The notes under the pieces were generated by a model. That model made no database searches. It had not been told where the DNA came from and worked only from the letters and a program-made list of their open reading frames with translations. A stretch of 64,000 nt of DNA, from positions 151,768 to 215,767 of the forward strand of contig NZ_KE386839.1 in the NCBI RefSeq assembly GCF_000429025.1, given 5' to 3'. Numbering within the stretch: the stretch's first letter is position 1; each line of letters begins with the position of its first letter. Position numbers and translations under genes: made by a program. Positions 56,553 through 64,000 of this stretch are shown here, piece by piece. Source of the DNA: Actinospineispora spinosispora DSM 44797. Its GTDB lineage: Bacteria > Actinomycetota > Actinomycetes > Mycobacteriales > Pseudonocardiaceae.

Positions 56553-57979
56553 GCGCGAACCTGACATTCGACCAGCTGCGTGAGCTGTTCCTGTTCACCG
56601 AGCTGACCGACGAACAGCTTGCCTGGGTCAACGAGCACGGCGACGTCGTCGAGGTTGCCGCCGACACCGAGGTGTTCGCCGAGGGCGACCCGGCCCGGTG
56701 CTTCTGGGTGCTGCTGTCCGGCACGATCGCGACGAGCCGGACCATCGGCGGTGAGCGTGTCGAGACCGCTCGCACCGACCAGCTCGGTGTCTACCTCGGC
56801 GCGGTCACCTTCTACCTCGAGGAGTCGCTGGAGAACGGCTACGCCAGCGCCGCGAGAGCGATCACCGACGTCCGATTGCTCGCCTTGCCGGCGGGCAAGT
56901 TGGCCCTGGCGTTCCGCGAGTGGTTCCCTATGGCGGTGCACCTGCTGCAAGGCATGGTGCTGGGCACCCGGCGGGGGCAGGCCATCACCGGGCAGCGCGA
57001 GCGACTGCTCGCGCTGGGCAAGCTCTCCGCCGGGTTGACCCATGAGCTGAACAACCCCGCCGCCGCGGCGGCCAGGGCGACCTCGACGTTGCGCGACCGG
57101 GTCACCGGGATGCGGCACAAGCTGGGGATGCTCGCCGAGGGCAAGCTGGACAAGGATGCGCTGCTCGCGTTGACCGGGCTGCAGGAAGAGTTCGCCGACC
57201 GCGTGCACGAGGCGCCGGAGCTGTCCGCCGTCGCGGCCAGCGACCTGGAGGACGAGCTGGGGGACTGGCTCGACGACCAGGAGGTGGCCGGCAGCTGGGA
57301 CCTCGCCCCGGTGTTCGTCGCCGGTGGACTGCGGGTCTCGGACCTGGAGCAGGTCCGCACGGCGGTGAAGCTCAAGGGGGCCGACGCCTCGCTCGACGCC
57401 GCGATGCGCTGGCTGGCCTACACTGTCGAGACGGAGAGCCTGCTGCGCGAGATCACCGACTCGACATCCCGGATCACGGCGTTGGTGGCGGCCGCGAAGC
57501 AGTACTCCCAGATCGATCGGGCGCCGTACCAGTCGATCGACATCCACGAGGGGCTGAAGGCCACGCTGGTGATGTTCAGCGGCAAGTTCGCCAAGGGCAT
57601 CACGCTGGTGAAGGAGTTCGACAAGACGCTGCCCAAGATCCCCGCCTACCCGGCCGAGCTGAACCAGGTGTGGACCAACCTGATCGACAACGCCGTCGGC
57701 GCGATGGACGGTTCCGGGACGCTCACGGTGCGAACGTCACTGGACGACGAGTGGCTGCTGGTCGAGATCGCCGACACCGGCCCGGGCATTCCGCCGGACA
57801 TCCGTAAGCGGGTGTTCGAGCCGTTCTTCACGACCAAGGGGGTCGGGGAGGGGACGGGTCTGGGGCTAGACGTGAGCTGGCGGGTGGTCGTCAACCGTCA
57901 TCACGGCGATCTGCGTGTCGAGTCCGAACCAGGCGATACACGGTTCCAGGTACGCCTGCCGCTCGTTGAGGATCGCTGA
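56549..57979 (+). CDS. cyclic-nucleotide-binding-domain histidine kinase
   Basis: 476 residues. Residues 13-130 form a cNMP/CRP-type sensory domain (LFLFTELTDEQLAWV, EVFAEGDPARCFWVLLSG). The phospho-His165 is in LSAGLTHELNNPAAAA, an HWE-unlike HisKA variant. The HATPase has NQVWTNLIDNAVGAM, ADTGPGIP and GTGLGLDVS. No membrane segment, so it is cytosolic. ATGA overlap with the receiver fusion makes them a cognate pair. The nucleotide it senses, if any, is unknown. Confidence 0.88.
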   Translation: MSANLTFDQLRELFLFTELTDEQLAWVNEHGDVVEVAADTEVFAEGDPARCFWVLLSGTIATSRTIGGERVETARTDQLGVYLGAVTFYLEESLENGYASAARAITDVRLLALPAGKLALAFREWFPMAVHLLQGMVLGTRRGQAITGQRERLLALGKLSAGLTHELNNPAAAAARATSTLRDRVTGMRHKLGMLAEGKLDKDALLALTGLQEEFADRVHEAPELSAVAASDLEDELGDWLDDQEVAGSWDLAPVFVAGGLRVSDLEQVRTAVKLKGADASLDAAMRWLAYTVETESLLREITDSTSRITALVAAAKQYSQIDRAPYQSIDIHEGLKATLVMFSGKFAKGITLVKEFDKTLPKIPAYPAELNQVWTNLIDNAVGAMDGSGTLTVRTSLDDEWLLVEIADTGPGIPPDIRKRVFEPFFTTKGVGEGTGLGLDVSWRVVVNRHHGDLRVESEPGDTRFQVRLPLVEDR

Positions 57980-58137
57980 CAAACGGCACTGTTATAGGTG
58001 ACAAAATTTGGGGCAACGGCGACGTTTCCGCTGGTTGACGATTCATCTACCTTGAGATCGCCTTCACTCGAGCTTATGGTGTGACGAAGTTGATCTCAGC
58101 TGGGATGAACGTGGTCGTCGGGTCGTAAGGAGCCTAA
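57980..58137 (+). promoter_or_regulatory. AT-richer promoter region of the GNAT-like gene
   Basis: 158 bases without a gene. TTGACG near 58034 is a candidate -35 box; the -10 is not clear. An AAGGAG box just before GTG 58138 decides that start. No palindrome ends the kinase gene upstream. Confidence 0.4.
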
Positions 58138-58743
58138 GTGACACTTGATCTCGGCATGGTGTGTCTCCATTTCCACCACGTCCAGAGCTGTCAGGACGCC
58201 ACAGACCACTCCGCCGACCGCTGGCATCTCGAGCTGCTCGCGCGGTCCGAGGAGGATCCGTCCTCGGAGATCCCGATCGCTCACGGTGAGGTGCTGTTCG
58301 TCGACCTGTTCGTCGCGGACCCGTACGGCTCGCTCGACCTGTTCGACACACACGTAAGGCAGGTGCGGGACGTTCTGTTCGACGTGGAGACCCGTGAGCT
58401 GGACGAGTCGTTCAGTGGCAGGCTGGAAATGCTCGGCGATCGGATCATGATCTTCACCGAGCTGTCCGTCGCTCCGGGGGGGCGCGGGCACGGGCTCGCT
58501 CCGCTGATCGTCCGGCAAGCGATCAGAAAGATGGCGCATTCCAGTGTCGCCGTCGTCTTCGCGCCCCGCGCGCACCCTACCCACGGTGCTGGCGACCTCG
58601 ACCGTGAGCAGCTACTCAGCAGCGGCCTGCCGTTCGAGGTGTTCCACGGCGGACTGTGCTACCTGGACACCGCGCGCGACGGGGTCCGTTGCGAAGCCAT
58701 GGGTACCGTTCGGCCAGGTCCCCGGCTGAGCTCAGGTCTGTAG
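58138..58743 (+). CDS. GNAT-like acetyltransferase-fold protein
   Basis: 201 residues. The centre has EMLGDRIMIFTELSVAPGGRGHGLAPLIVRQAIRKM, where RGHGLA resembles the acetyl-CoA loop of GNAT enzymes (R/Q-x-x-G-x-G/A). The preceding and following strands fit the fold. The N-terminal MVCLHFHHVQSC part is unusual. Substrate unknown. GTG 58138 has a clear AAGGAG box. It overlaps the convergent oxidoreductase by 12 bases. Confidence 0.65.
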   Translation: MTLDLGMVCLHFHHVQSCQDATDHSADRWHLELLARSEEDPSSEIPIAHGEVLFVDLFVADPYGSLDLFDTHVRQVRDVLFDVETRELDESFSGRLEMLGDRIMIFTELSVAPGGRGHGLAPLIVRQAIRKMAHSSVAVVFAPRAHPTHGAGDLDREQLLSSGLPFEVFHGGLCYLDTARDGVRCEAMGTVRPGPRLSSGL

Positions 58744-59655
58744 GTCCAGCAGCCGGGAGCTGAACTCGTCGAGGAAGTCGCTCCTCGACGTGACCGGCAC
58801 GACCGGCCGGACGACGAACTTGGTCAGGCCGACGTCGACGAAGCGCTGTATCTCGGCCCGCGCCGCCGCCCAGCCCCGGCAGATCAGTTTCCCCGGATCG
58901 TCCAGCTCGGGACGGTCCTTGGCGAGCCTGGCCAGCAGCGGGCCGAGGGTGCTGTCGTCGTGGCCGTCCGGGAGCACCTGGATGTTCGTGCCGTAATGGT
59001 CTTCCTCGATCTCGCGGCCCGCCTGCGCCGCGGCCTCCTTGATCTGGGACCGGCAGACCGCGGCCTCGTCCGGGGTGAGGAAGCTGCCGAGCCACCCGTC
59101 GGCGAGCCGGCCGATCCTGCTCATCCCGATCGGCGCCCTGCCACCCAGCCAGATGTCCAGCTGCTTGGCGGGCAGCGGCGCCACCGAGGCCTCGTCGAGG
59201 TGGAAGAACTCTCCGTGATGAGTGACGGACGGTTCGGTGAGCAGCCGTCGCACGACGACGAGGGCTTCCTCGAACACCGCCGCCCTGCGCCCGCCCGGCA
59301 CGGTGAACAGCGTCCGGTCGGCGGCCCGCGCGGGCCGCACCCCGAAGGCCGGCAGGATGCGCCCCGGCGCGAGCGAGGCGAGGCCGGCGAGCTGCGCGGC
59401 GACGACCCCCGGATTGCGACCGGGAAGTACCAGCACACCGGTACCCAGCTTCAGCCGCTCGGTGCGGCCCGCCGCATAGGCGAGCCCGATCAGCGGGTCG
59501 GTCGTGTGCGGCGCGGATGCCAGGTCGGACAGCCACACCGAGTCGATCCGGCGGGCCTCCAGCTCGTCGATGAGCTCCGCGAGCCCCGGACCCGATTCCG
59601 CCGCCGAACCGTTGACCGGGATGGAGCCGATACCGATACGCACCTTCATGCCCAT
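58732..59655 (-). CDS. LLM-class (luciferase-like) flavin-dependent oxidoreductase
   Basis: 307 residues. The (beta/alpha)8 luciferase fold is marked by SVWLSDLASAPHTTDPLIGLAYAAG, RLKLGTGVLVLPGRNPGVVAAQLAGL and DIWLGGRAPIGMSRIGRLADGWLGSFLTPDEA. Such enzymes use FMN or F420; the type cannot be told. ATG 59655 or the ATG two codons on. Not clearly in an operon: a 17-bp palindrome separates it from the protease gene upstream. Confidence 0.88.
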   Translation of the reverse strand: MGMKVRIGIGSIPVNGSAAESGPGLAELIDELEARRIDSVWLSDLASAPHTTDPLIGLAYAAGRTERLKLGTGVLVLPGRNPGVVAAQLAGLASLAPGRILPAFGVRPARAADRTLFTVPGGRRAAVFEEALVVVRRLLTEPSVTHHGEFFHLDEASVAPLPAKQLDIWLGGRAPIGMSRIGRLADGWLGSFLTPDEAAVCRSQIKEAAAQAGREIEEDHYGTNIQVLPDGHDDSTLGPLLARLAKDRPELDDPGKLICRGWAAARAEIQRFVDVGLTKFVVRPVVPVTSRSDFLDEFSSRLLDLQT

Positions 59656-59683
59656 GGTTTCGACTCTACGGTCAGAAACACAG

Positions 59684-59720
59684 AGGCGGGGACCACAGAT
59701 TCTGTGGTCCCCGCCTCTAG
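59684..59720. terminator. 17-bp perfect palindrome after the HtrA-type gene
   Basis: Arms 59684-59700 and 59704-59720 pair exactly with a 3-base loop (att). On the minus strand it follows the protease stop by about 75 bases and precedes the oxidoreductase start, so it likely ends the protease transcript. No T-tract. Confidence 0.8.
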
Positions 59721-59794
59721 CTGGCCGGTTCCCGGGCTCCCAACCGGATCCGGCCTCACTCAGGAGATCAGCGTACTGAACGTCATTCGGAGGG

Positions 59795-61156
59795 TTACGA
59801 GGCGGTCACGCTCCCGAGTGTGACCGACACTGTCCGTGCAGCTCCGGCCCCGCTTCGCACGGTCAGCGGCACCGTGCTGCCCGGCGCGGCCGAGTTGATC
59901 GCGGCCTGCAGGCCGTCGGAGTCCTCGATCAGCTGATCGCCGACCTTGGTGACCACGTCGCCGGGCTGCAGACCCGCCTTGGCTGCTGCCGAGCCGTCCT
60001 GGACGTTCACCAGTCGCGCCCCGTTGTCCGGGGTGGCGTCGCTGGCGGCGACACCCAGCTGCGCCTGGGTCGCGTGCCCGTTGGCGATGAGCTCGTCGGC
60101 GATGCGCTTCGCCTGGTTGATCGGGATCGAGAACCCGAGCCCGATCGAACCACTCTGCCCGCCGCCTCCCGAGCCGAGCGACGCGATCGCCGAGTTCAGC
60201 CCCACGATGCGGCCCTGCATGTCGACCAGCGGACCACCGGAGTTACCGGGGTTGATCGCCGCGTCGGTCTGGATCGCGCTGAGCGCGGTGTTCGGCGCCG
60301 CCTGCTGCGCAGGTGCGGCCAACAGCCCGTCCAAGCCGCCGAGCCCGCCGAGTCCGCGCTGCGGGCTCTGCTGCTGCTCCGGCGCGGTCACCACCGGACG
60401 GTTGAGCGCGCTGACGATGCCGCTGGTCACCGTCCCGGACAAGCCGAGCGGCGAACCGATGGCGACGACCTGCTGGCCGACCTGGAGGCCGTCGGAGTTG
60501 CCCAGCTGGATCGGGGTCAGCCCCGAGACACCCTGGGCGCGGACCACCGCGACGTCGGCGCGGGTATCGCTGCCGACCACCTGCACCGGCGCGGTGTCAC
60601 CGTTCTGGAAAGTAGCGCTCAGCCCACCGGACTGTGCCGCGTCGAGGACGTGGGCGTTCGTGAGGATCAGGCCGTCGGCGGAGAGCACGACACCCGAGCC
60701 CTCGCCGGAGGAACCGACCAGCTTGACGACGCTCGGCAGGACCTTCTGCGCCACCGTGCTGACCGCACCGGCCGGCTGGTCGCCCGCCGCCGGTGCCTGC
60801 TGGCTGAGGGTGCCGATCGCGGAGGTGCCGGTGCTCGACGTCTCGTGTCCCACGTAGCCGCCGACGCCGCCGCCGACCGCGGCCGCGATCACCGCGACCG
60901 CGACGATGCCGGCGATGCGCCGTCCCTTGCCCGGTCCGGGGCTCCCGATCCCGGTGGGCGGTCCGGCGGGCGGGGGCAGGTGGCCGTACGGCGTCGTCGT
61001 GCCGTACGGGCTGCCGTTGTAGGGCATCGAGGGGTACGTGTGTGTGGTGTGCGGGGTGCTGTCCGCATGACCGGCGCGGCCGTCGTTGGCGGCGGGCACG
61101 GGGCCTGCGCCAGTCGGGTCGGCCGGAGCTGCAGGCCCCGCCGGTGTGTTGGTCAT
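59795..61156 (-). CDS. HtrA/DegP-type membrane-anchored serine protease (S1C, PDZ)
   Basis: About 453 residues from ATG 61156 (GAAGGC box). A Pro/Gly/Tyr-rich cytoplasmic tail precedes one membrane helix (IAGIVAVAVIAAAVGGGVGGYVG). The extracytoplasmic trypsin-like domain has His in TNAHVLD, Asp in TRADVAVV and the nucleophile Ser in NPGNSGGPLVD. A C-terminal PDZ domain follows (AGLQPGDVVTKVGDQLI). The layout is that of mycobacterial PepD/HtrA envelope-stress proteases. Probably surface quality control. Confidence 0.93.
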   Translation of the reverse strand: MTNTPAGPAAPADPTGAGPVPAANDGRAGHADSTPHTTHTYPSMPYNGSPYGTTTPYGHLPPPAGPPTGIGSPGPGKGRRIAGIVAVAVIAAAVGGGVGGYVGHETSSTGTSAIGTLSQQAPAAGDQPAGAVSTVAQKVLPSVVKLVGSSGEGSGVVLSADGLILTNAHVLDAAQSGGLSATFQNGDTAPVQVVGSDTRADVAVVRAQGVSGLTPIQLGNSDGLQVGQQVVAIGSPLGLSGTVTSGIVSALNRPVVTAPEQQQSPQRGLGGLGGLDGLLAAPAQQAAPNTALSAIQTDAAINPGNSGGPLVDMQGRIVGLNSAIASLGSGGGGQSGSIGLGFSIPINQAKRIADELIANGHATQAQLGVAASDATPDNGARLVNVQDGSAAAKAGLQPGDVVTKVGDQLIEDSDGLQAAINSAAPGSTVPLTVRSGAGAARTVSVTLGSVTAS

Positions 61157-61272
61157 GCCTTCACACTGCCGACCGAACCTGTGCTCCTCCTGAAAGACCG
61201 TTGAGTATTTGGCGCGAGTTCCTGTGGTTTCCGCGCCGGCTTGGCATTGGGGTTGCGGTGCGTTCGGGCACT

Positions 61273-61336
61273 TCGCACACCTTCGTGCTGCGTCGCACAC
61301 GTCCGGACATGTGCGACGCAGCACGTGGGTGTGCGA
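61273..61336. terminator. loop-less 32-bp imperfect palindrome between HtrA promoter and papain-like gene
   Basis: Bases 61273-61304 and 61305-61336 are reverse complements at about 29 of 32 positions with no spacer, giving a 64-base palindrome. It lies after the end of the papain-like gene (61374) and upstream of the HtrA start (61156), both on the minus strand. It is therefore a likely terminator for the former, though a cruciform is also possible. Confidence 0.75.
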
Positions 61337-61373
61337 GGACGCCAGCCGGAGGGGCCGCGAGGTCGCTCTCGGG

Positions 61374-61997
61374 CTACTGGATCTCCAGCTCGCCTGTCAG
61401 GTGGTAGCCGGGAGCGAGGGCGAGGTCGTCTCCGCTCCAGAAGCGGCCCGGGTCGTAGTAGTTGGGGCGGCGGCCTTCGGGGAGCAGACCCATCATCTGG
61501 TAGGTCAGGGCGACCACCTCGGCACAGTAGGCGGTCTCCAGCTCGGTGTTCTCCGATTTGCCCCGGCGGGGGAGCCTGCCCAGGAACCAGCGGGACGCCA
61601 GGCGGGTCGTCGAGGGGAACGGGGTGCCGTCCAGACGGGCGATGGCCCGTAGTGCGCCGTCTTCCATCTCGGGGGTGACCGCCGGCTCCAGCTGGCGCAG
61701 CCAGGCGCGCTGGCCGTAGCGGTTCGCCCAGACCTGTACCGCGTCGCGCAGGTCGTGCAGCTGGACCCCCCGGTGGTGGGTGCCGGTCCACATGTCGATC
61801 AGCGACTGGCCCAGCTCGGCGTGCCACATGAGCGGCGGCAGGTCGTCCAGCACGACGGCCATGCCGACGTGGTTGACCGGGCTGTTCGTGGTCATCCGGA
61901 TCGCCCGGTCGGCGGCGGAATTGCCCCGGAACAGCCAGATGTCGCCGGTTCGGGTCTGCTCGACCGCTGTGTCGAGGGTCAACGGAGTGGCGCGCAC
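61374..61997 (-). CDS. permuted-papain-like (YaeF/YiiX-type) protein
   Basis: 207 residues from GTG 61997; an ATG at 62018 overlaps the divergent gene. GDIWLFRGNSAADRAIRMTTNSPVNHVGMAVVLD puts the His (NHVGM) before the Cys (TAYCAEVVALTYQMMGLL), the circularly permuted papain/NlpC order of the C92 group. Such proteins are amidase- or lipid-related hydrolases. There is no signal peptide, so it may act in the cytoplasm. The substrate is unknown. Confidence 0.75.
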   Translation of the reverse strand: MRATPLTLDTAVEQTRTGDIWLFRGNSAADRAIRMTTNSPVNHVGMAVVLDDLPPLMWHAELGQSLIDMWTGTHHRGVQLHDLRDAVQVWANRYGQRAWLRQLEPAVTPEMEDGALRAIARLDGTPFPSTTRLASRWFLGRLPRRGKSENTELETAYCAEVVALTYQMMGLLPEGRRPNYYDPGRFWSGDDLALAPGYHLTGELEIQ

Positions 61998-62016
61998 CCC
62001 ACTAACCTTGGCACCC

Positions 62017-62175
62017 ATGCGGTGGTGGAAGGTGATCGGGTTGGCCGGGCTCGCCGGAGTGGCGGCGAGCGGCGTGGTGCTGGCGCGCGCGGAGCGGCAG
62101 CGTCGGGCGTACACCCCGGAGGAGATCCGGGAACGGCTGCGGGCCCGCGCCGAGGAGGCCAGCCGCGGTCAGTAG
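62017..62175 (+). CDS. small single-pass membrane protein (about 52 aa)
   Basis: 52 residues from ATG 62017. One hydrophobic segment (WWKVIGLAGLAGVAASGVVLA) is followed by a basic, charged helix (RQRRAYTPEEIRERLRARAEEA). It is a common type of small actinobacterial membrane protein of unknown role. It is divergent from the papain-like gene, and it ends 24 bases before the acyl-CoA synthetase, so those two may be co-transcribed. Confidence 0.65.
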   Translation: MRWWKVIGLAGLAGVAASGVVLARAERQRRAYTPEEIRERLRARAEEASRGQ

Positions 62176-62199
62176 TTCCACCGGCCAACGGAGGACGTC

Positions 62200-63801
62200 G
62201 TGGGATCGGAACCGGATCAGGGCCTGGCGGAGAACCTCATCCAGCGGGTCAACGTGGGGGACTCGCTCGCCCGCTCGGCGGCGGCCCACCCGGCGCGCAC
62301 CGCGGTGGTCGACGGGGATCGGCGGTGGACCTACGCCGAGTTCAACCGATGGGTCAACCGGGTCGCGCACGGGCTCGCCGACCGCGGCTACCGGCGCGGC
62401 GATGCGCTGGCGATCGCGTCCGGGAACAGCGCCGAGTTCCTCGCCGTCTACTACGCGGCGGCGAAGCTGGGTGTCGTCTGCGTGCCGATCAACCTCGGCT
62501 GGCGCGGCGAGGAGGTCACCTATGTGCTCGAGCATTCCCGCTCGAAAGCCGTCGTGGTCGAGTCCCAGCTGGTCGACGCGCTGAGCGACGCGATCGCCGG
62601 CGCCGGTGACGTCGCCGAGGTGATCGTCGCGCCGGGCACGGGTGCCGACCATCGGCGCGAGCCCGCCGACCGGGGCTGGTGCGGGTTCGGTGAGCTGGAG
62701 GGCGACGTCGACACCGAGCCGGACCGGTTCGTGGCGGACCGCGATCCACTCAGCTACCTGTACACGAGCGGCACGACCTCGTTCCCCAAGGGTGTGATGA
62801 CCGGGCACCTGGCGATCTATCTGGAGTCGATGTCCTCCGCGCTGGAGTGCGGCTGGAGCCGGGAGGACCGGTTCGCCGCGATGATGCCGATGTTCCACAC
62901 CGCGCAGCTCAACGCGTTCTGCACACCCGCGGTGCTGGTCGGGGCGAGTATCCACGTGCAGCGCGGGTTCGACCCTCGGGTGCTGCTCGACACGATCGAA
63001 GGTGAGCGGATCACCCAGGTGTTCGGCCTGCCGATGATGTACCGGACGATGCTGGAGCACCCCTCCTTCGCCGGTCGTGACCTGTCCAGCCTGCGGCGGT
63101 GCACGTACGCGATGGCGGCGATGCCGGAAGCGCTCATCCGTCGTTGCCTCGACGAGTTCGGCTGCGACTTCGCGCTGCTGTTCGGCCAGACCGAGATGTC
63201 ACCCGTGACGACCCTGTTCCGCCCGGAGCACCAGCTGTCACACCTGGGCGCCGTCGGCACGCCGGTGACGAACGTGGCCGTGGCGATCATGGGCCCGGAC
63301 GGTGAGCTGCTCCCGACCGGTGAGCAGGGCGAGATCGTCTACCGAGGGCCCAGCACGATGACCGGGTACCTGCGCAACGAGCAGGCGACCGAGGAAGCGT
63401 TCGCGCACGGGTGGTTCCACTCCGGCGACGTCGGCCGGTTCGACTCCGACGGAGTGCTGTGGTTCGCGGACCGGTTCAAGGACGTCATCAAGACCGGCGG
63501 GGAGAACGTCGCCTCGATCGAGGTGGAGCTGGCCGTCTACGCGGCGGATCCGCGAATCGGCGAGGTGGTCGTGGTCGGGCTGCCCCACGCCCGGTGGACC
63601 GAGGCGATCACCGCCGTCGTCCTGCCCAAGGACGGCGAGACGGTCGACCCGGACGAGCTGATCGGCACGCTCAAGCAGACCCTGGACGGGTACAAGGTCC
63701 CCAAGTCGGTCATTGTCGTCTCAGAACTGCCCCGGACATCGACCGGGAAGGTGCAGAAGAACGTCGTCCGGGCCCGGCACGACCAGCACTACATCGACTG
63801 A
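62200..63801 (+). CDS. AMP-forming acyl-CoA synthetase
   Basis: 533 residues of the ANL superfamily. The P-loop-like YTSGTTSFPKGVM (A3), LLFGQTEMSP (A5), WFHSGDVGRFDSDGVLWFADRFKDVIKTGGENV (A7-A8) and the C-terminal PRTSTGKVQKNVV with catalytic Lys are all present. The probable substrate is a fatty or other carboxylic acid; chain length cannot be read. GTG 62200 follows a CGGAGG box. Not enough context to name a pathway. Confidence 0.93.
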   Translation: MGSEPDQGLAENLIQRVNVGDSLARSAAAHPARTAVVDGDRRWTYAEFNRWVNRVAHGLADRGYRRGDALAIASGNSAEFLAVYYAAAKLGVVCVPINLGWRGEEVTYVLEHSRSKAVVVESQLVDALSDAIAGAGDVAEVIVAPGTGADHRREPADRGWCGFGELEGDVDTEPDRFVADRDPLSYLYTSGTTSFPKGVMTGHLAIYLESMSSALECGWSREDRFAAMMPMFHTAQLNAFCTPAVLVGASIHVQRGFDPRVLLDTIEGERITQVFGLPMMYRTMLEHPSFAGRDLSSLRRCTYAMAAMPEALIRRCLDEFGCDFALLFGQTEMSPVTTLFRPEHQLSHLGAVGTPVTNVAVAIMGPDGELLPTGEQGEIVYRGPSTMTGYLRNEQATEEAFAHGWFHSGDVGRFDSDGVLWFADRFKDVIKTGGENVASIEVELAVYAADPRIGEVVVVGLPHARWTEAITAVVLPKDGETVDPDELIGTLKQTLDGYKVPKSVIVVSELPRTSTGKVQKNVVRARHDQHYID

Positions 63802-63807
63802 GGCGGC

Positions 63808-64000
63808 TCAGGCGCCGCCAACGCCGGTGGACGACGACGCCGTCACCTCACCTTGGGCTCGCGCGGCGCCGACCGGATCGAGGGCCGCGATCTTCGGGTT
63901 CCGCCGGGTACGCCGCTCCAGGTACCGGGTGAGGGCGGACAACAGCAGGCACATCGCGATGTAGATGACCGCCACCACCATGCCGACCTGCAGGATGGGG
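63808..64000 (-). CDS. amino-acid ABC transporter permease, C-terminal end (runs out of the window)
   Basis: The minus frame from 64000 to the TGA at 63810-63808 encodes VAVIYIAMCLLLSALTRYLERRTRR followed by a short hydrophilic tail. The last membrane helix plus the LTRYLERRTRR end is typical of HisM/GluD-type permeases of glutamate or polar amino-acid ABC systems. The rest of the gene and its start lie beyond the window. It converges on the acyl-CoA synthetase gene 6 bases away. Confidence 0.75.
   Translation of the reverse strand, partial: PILQVGMVVAVIYIAMCLLLSALTRYLERRTRRNPKIAALDPVGAARAQGEVTASSSTGVGGA

Overview
This is a high-GC actinomycete chromosome segment, and its gene order and repeat content best fit the family Pseudonocardiaceae; the genus cannot be fixed from the sequence. 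The evidence is the dense GTG and ATG starts with 4-base overlaps, the very high third-position GC, and a housekeeping backbone in the order known from Mycobacterium tuberculosis around Rv2343c to Rv2374c: hrcA, dnaJ2, rsmE, phoH, ybeY, corC-like, cytidine-deaminase-like, era, recO, uppS, smtB/zur, glyS, then dgt and dnaG. No phage, insertion sequence or CRISPR array was seen.

Layout. 0-2.7 kb: end of a DinB/DUF664 gene, an alpha/beta hydrolase, an AAA ATPase and a sirtuin. 2.9-5.9 kb: hrcA-dnaJ-rsmE. 5.94-7.07 kb: a gene-free region with a structured, terminator-ended RNA candidate (C-rich loops, 6C-like) and two inverted copies of a dispersed repeat. 7.1-17.4 kb: phoH to uppS, interrupted by two DUF4190 membrane proteins and by an isocitrate-lyase-family gene with its own GntR regulator. 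17.4-22 kb: nested palindromes, smtB-zur, a HugZ-type haem/iron gene and glyS. 22-27 kb: MFS/FadR-type pair and leuA with a leader-peptide attenuator. 27-33.3 kb: a D-glucarate catabolic locus (LysR, MFS permease, kdgD, 2,5-dioxovalerate dehydrogenase, gudD). 33.5-44 kb: XdhC-like, YdcF-like, dgt, a divergent regulator pair, arylamine N-acetyltransferase, an ECF41/SigJ-type sigma factor, dnaG and a Tam-like methyltransferase. 44-52 kb: tRNA-Asn, helD, small unknown genes, TetR-EamA, methyltransferase, acetoacetate-decarboxylase-like gene and tatA. 52-58 kb: a polyamine locus (ornithine-decarboxylase-like enzyme plus a fused AdoMet decarboxylase/spermidine synthase), then a two-gene signalling unit (receiver/flavin oxidoreductase fusion plus cNMP-domain histidine kinase). 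58-64 kb: GNAT-like, luciferase-like oxidoreductase, HtrA-type protease, permuted-papain-like protein, acyl-CoA synthetase, and the end of an amino-acid ABC permease.

The most unusual aspect is the non-coding DNA. Many gene ends carry long, nearly perfect palindromes (17 to 32 bp arms). Several are related to one another across tens of kilobases, some are nested, and some contain the stop codon or last codons of the adjacent gene. A 131-bp tandem repeat sits inside the polyamine locus and has a relative at 40.5 kb. Together with the RNA candidate at 6.0 kb and the apparently leaderless leuA leader, these are the best places to look for undescribed biology.

All calls come from reading the sequence and comparing it with remembered family features; no database search was possible.
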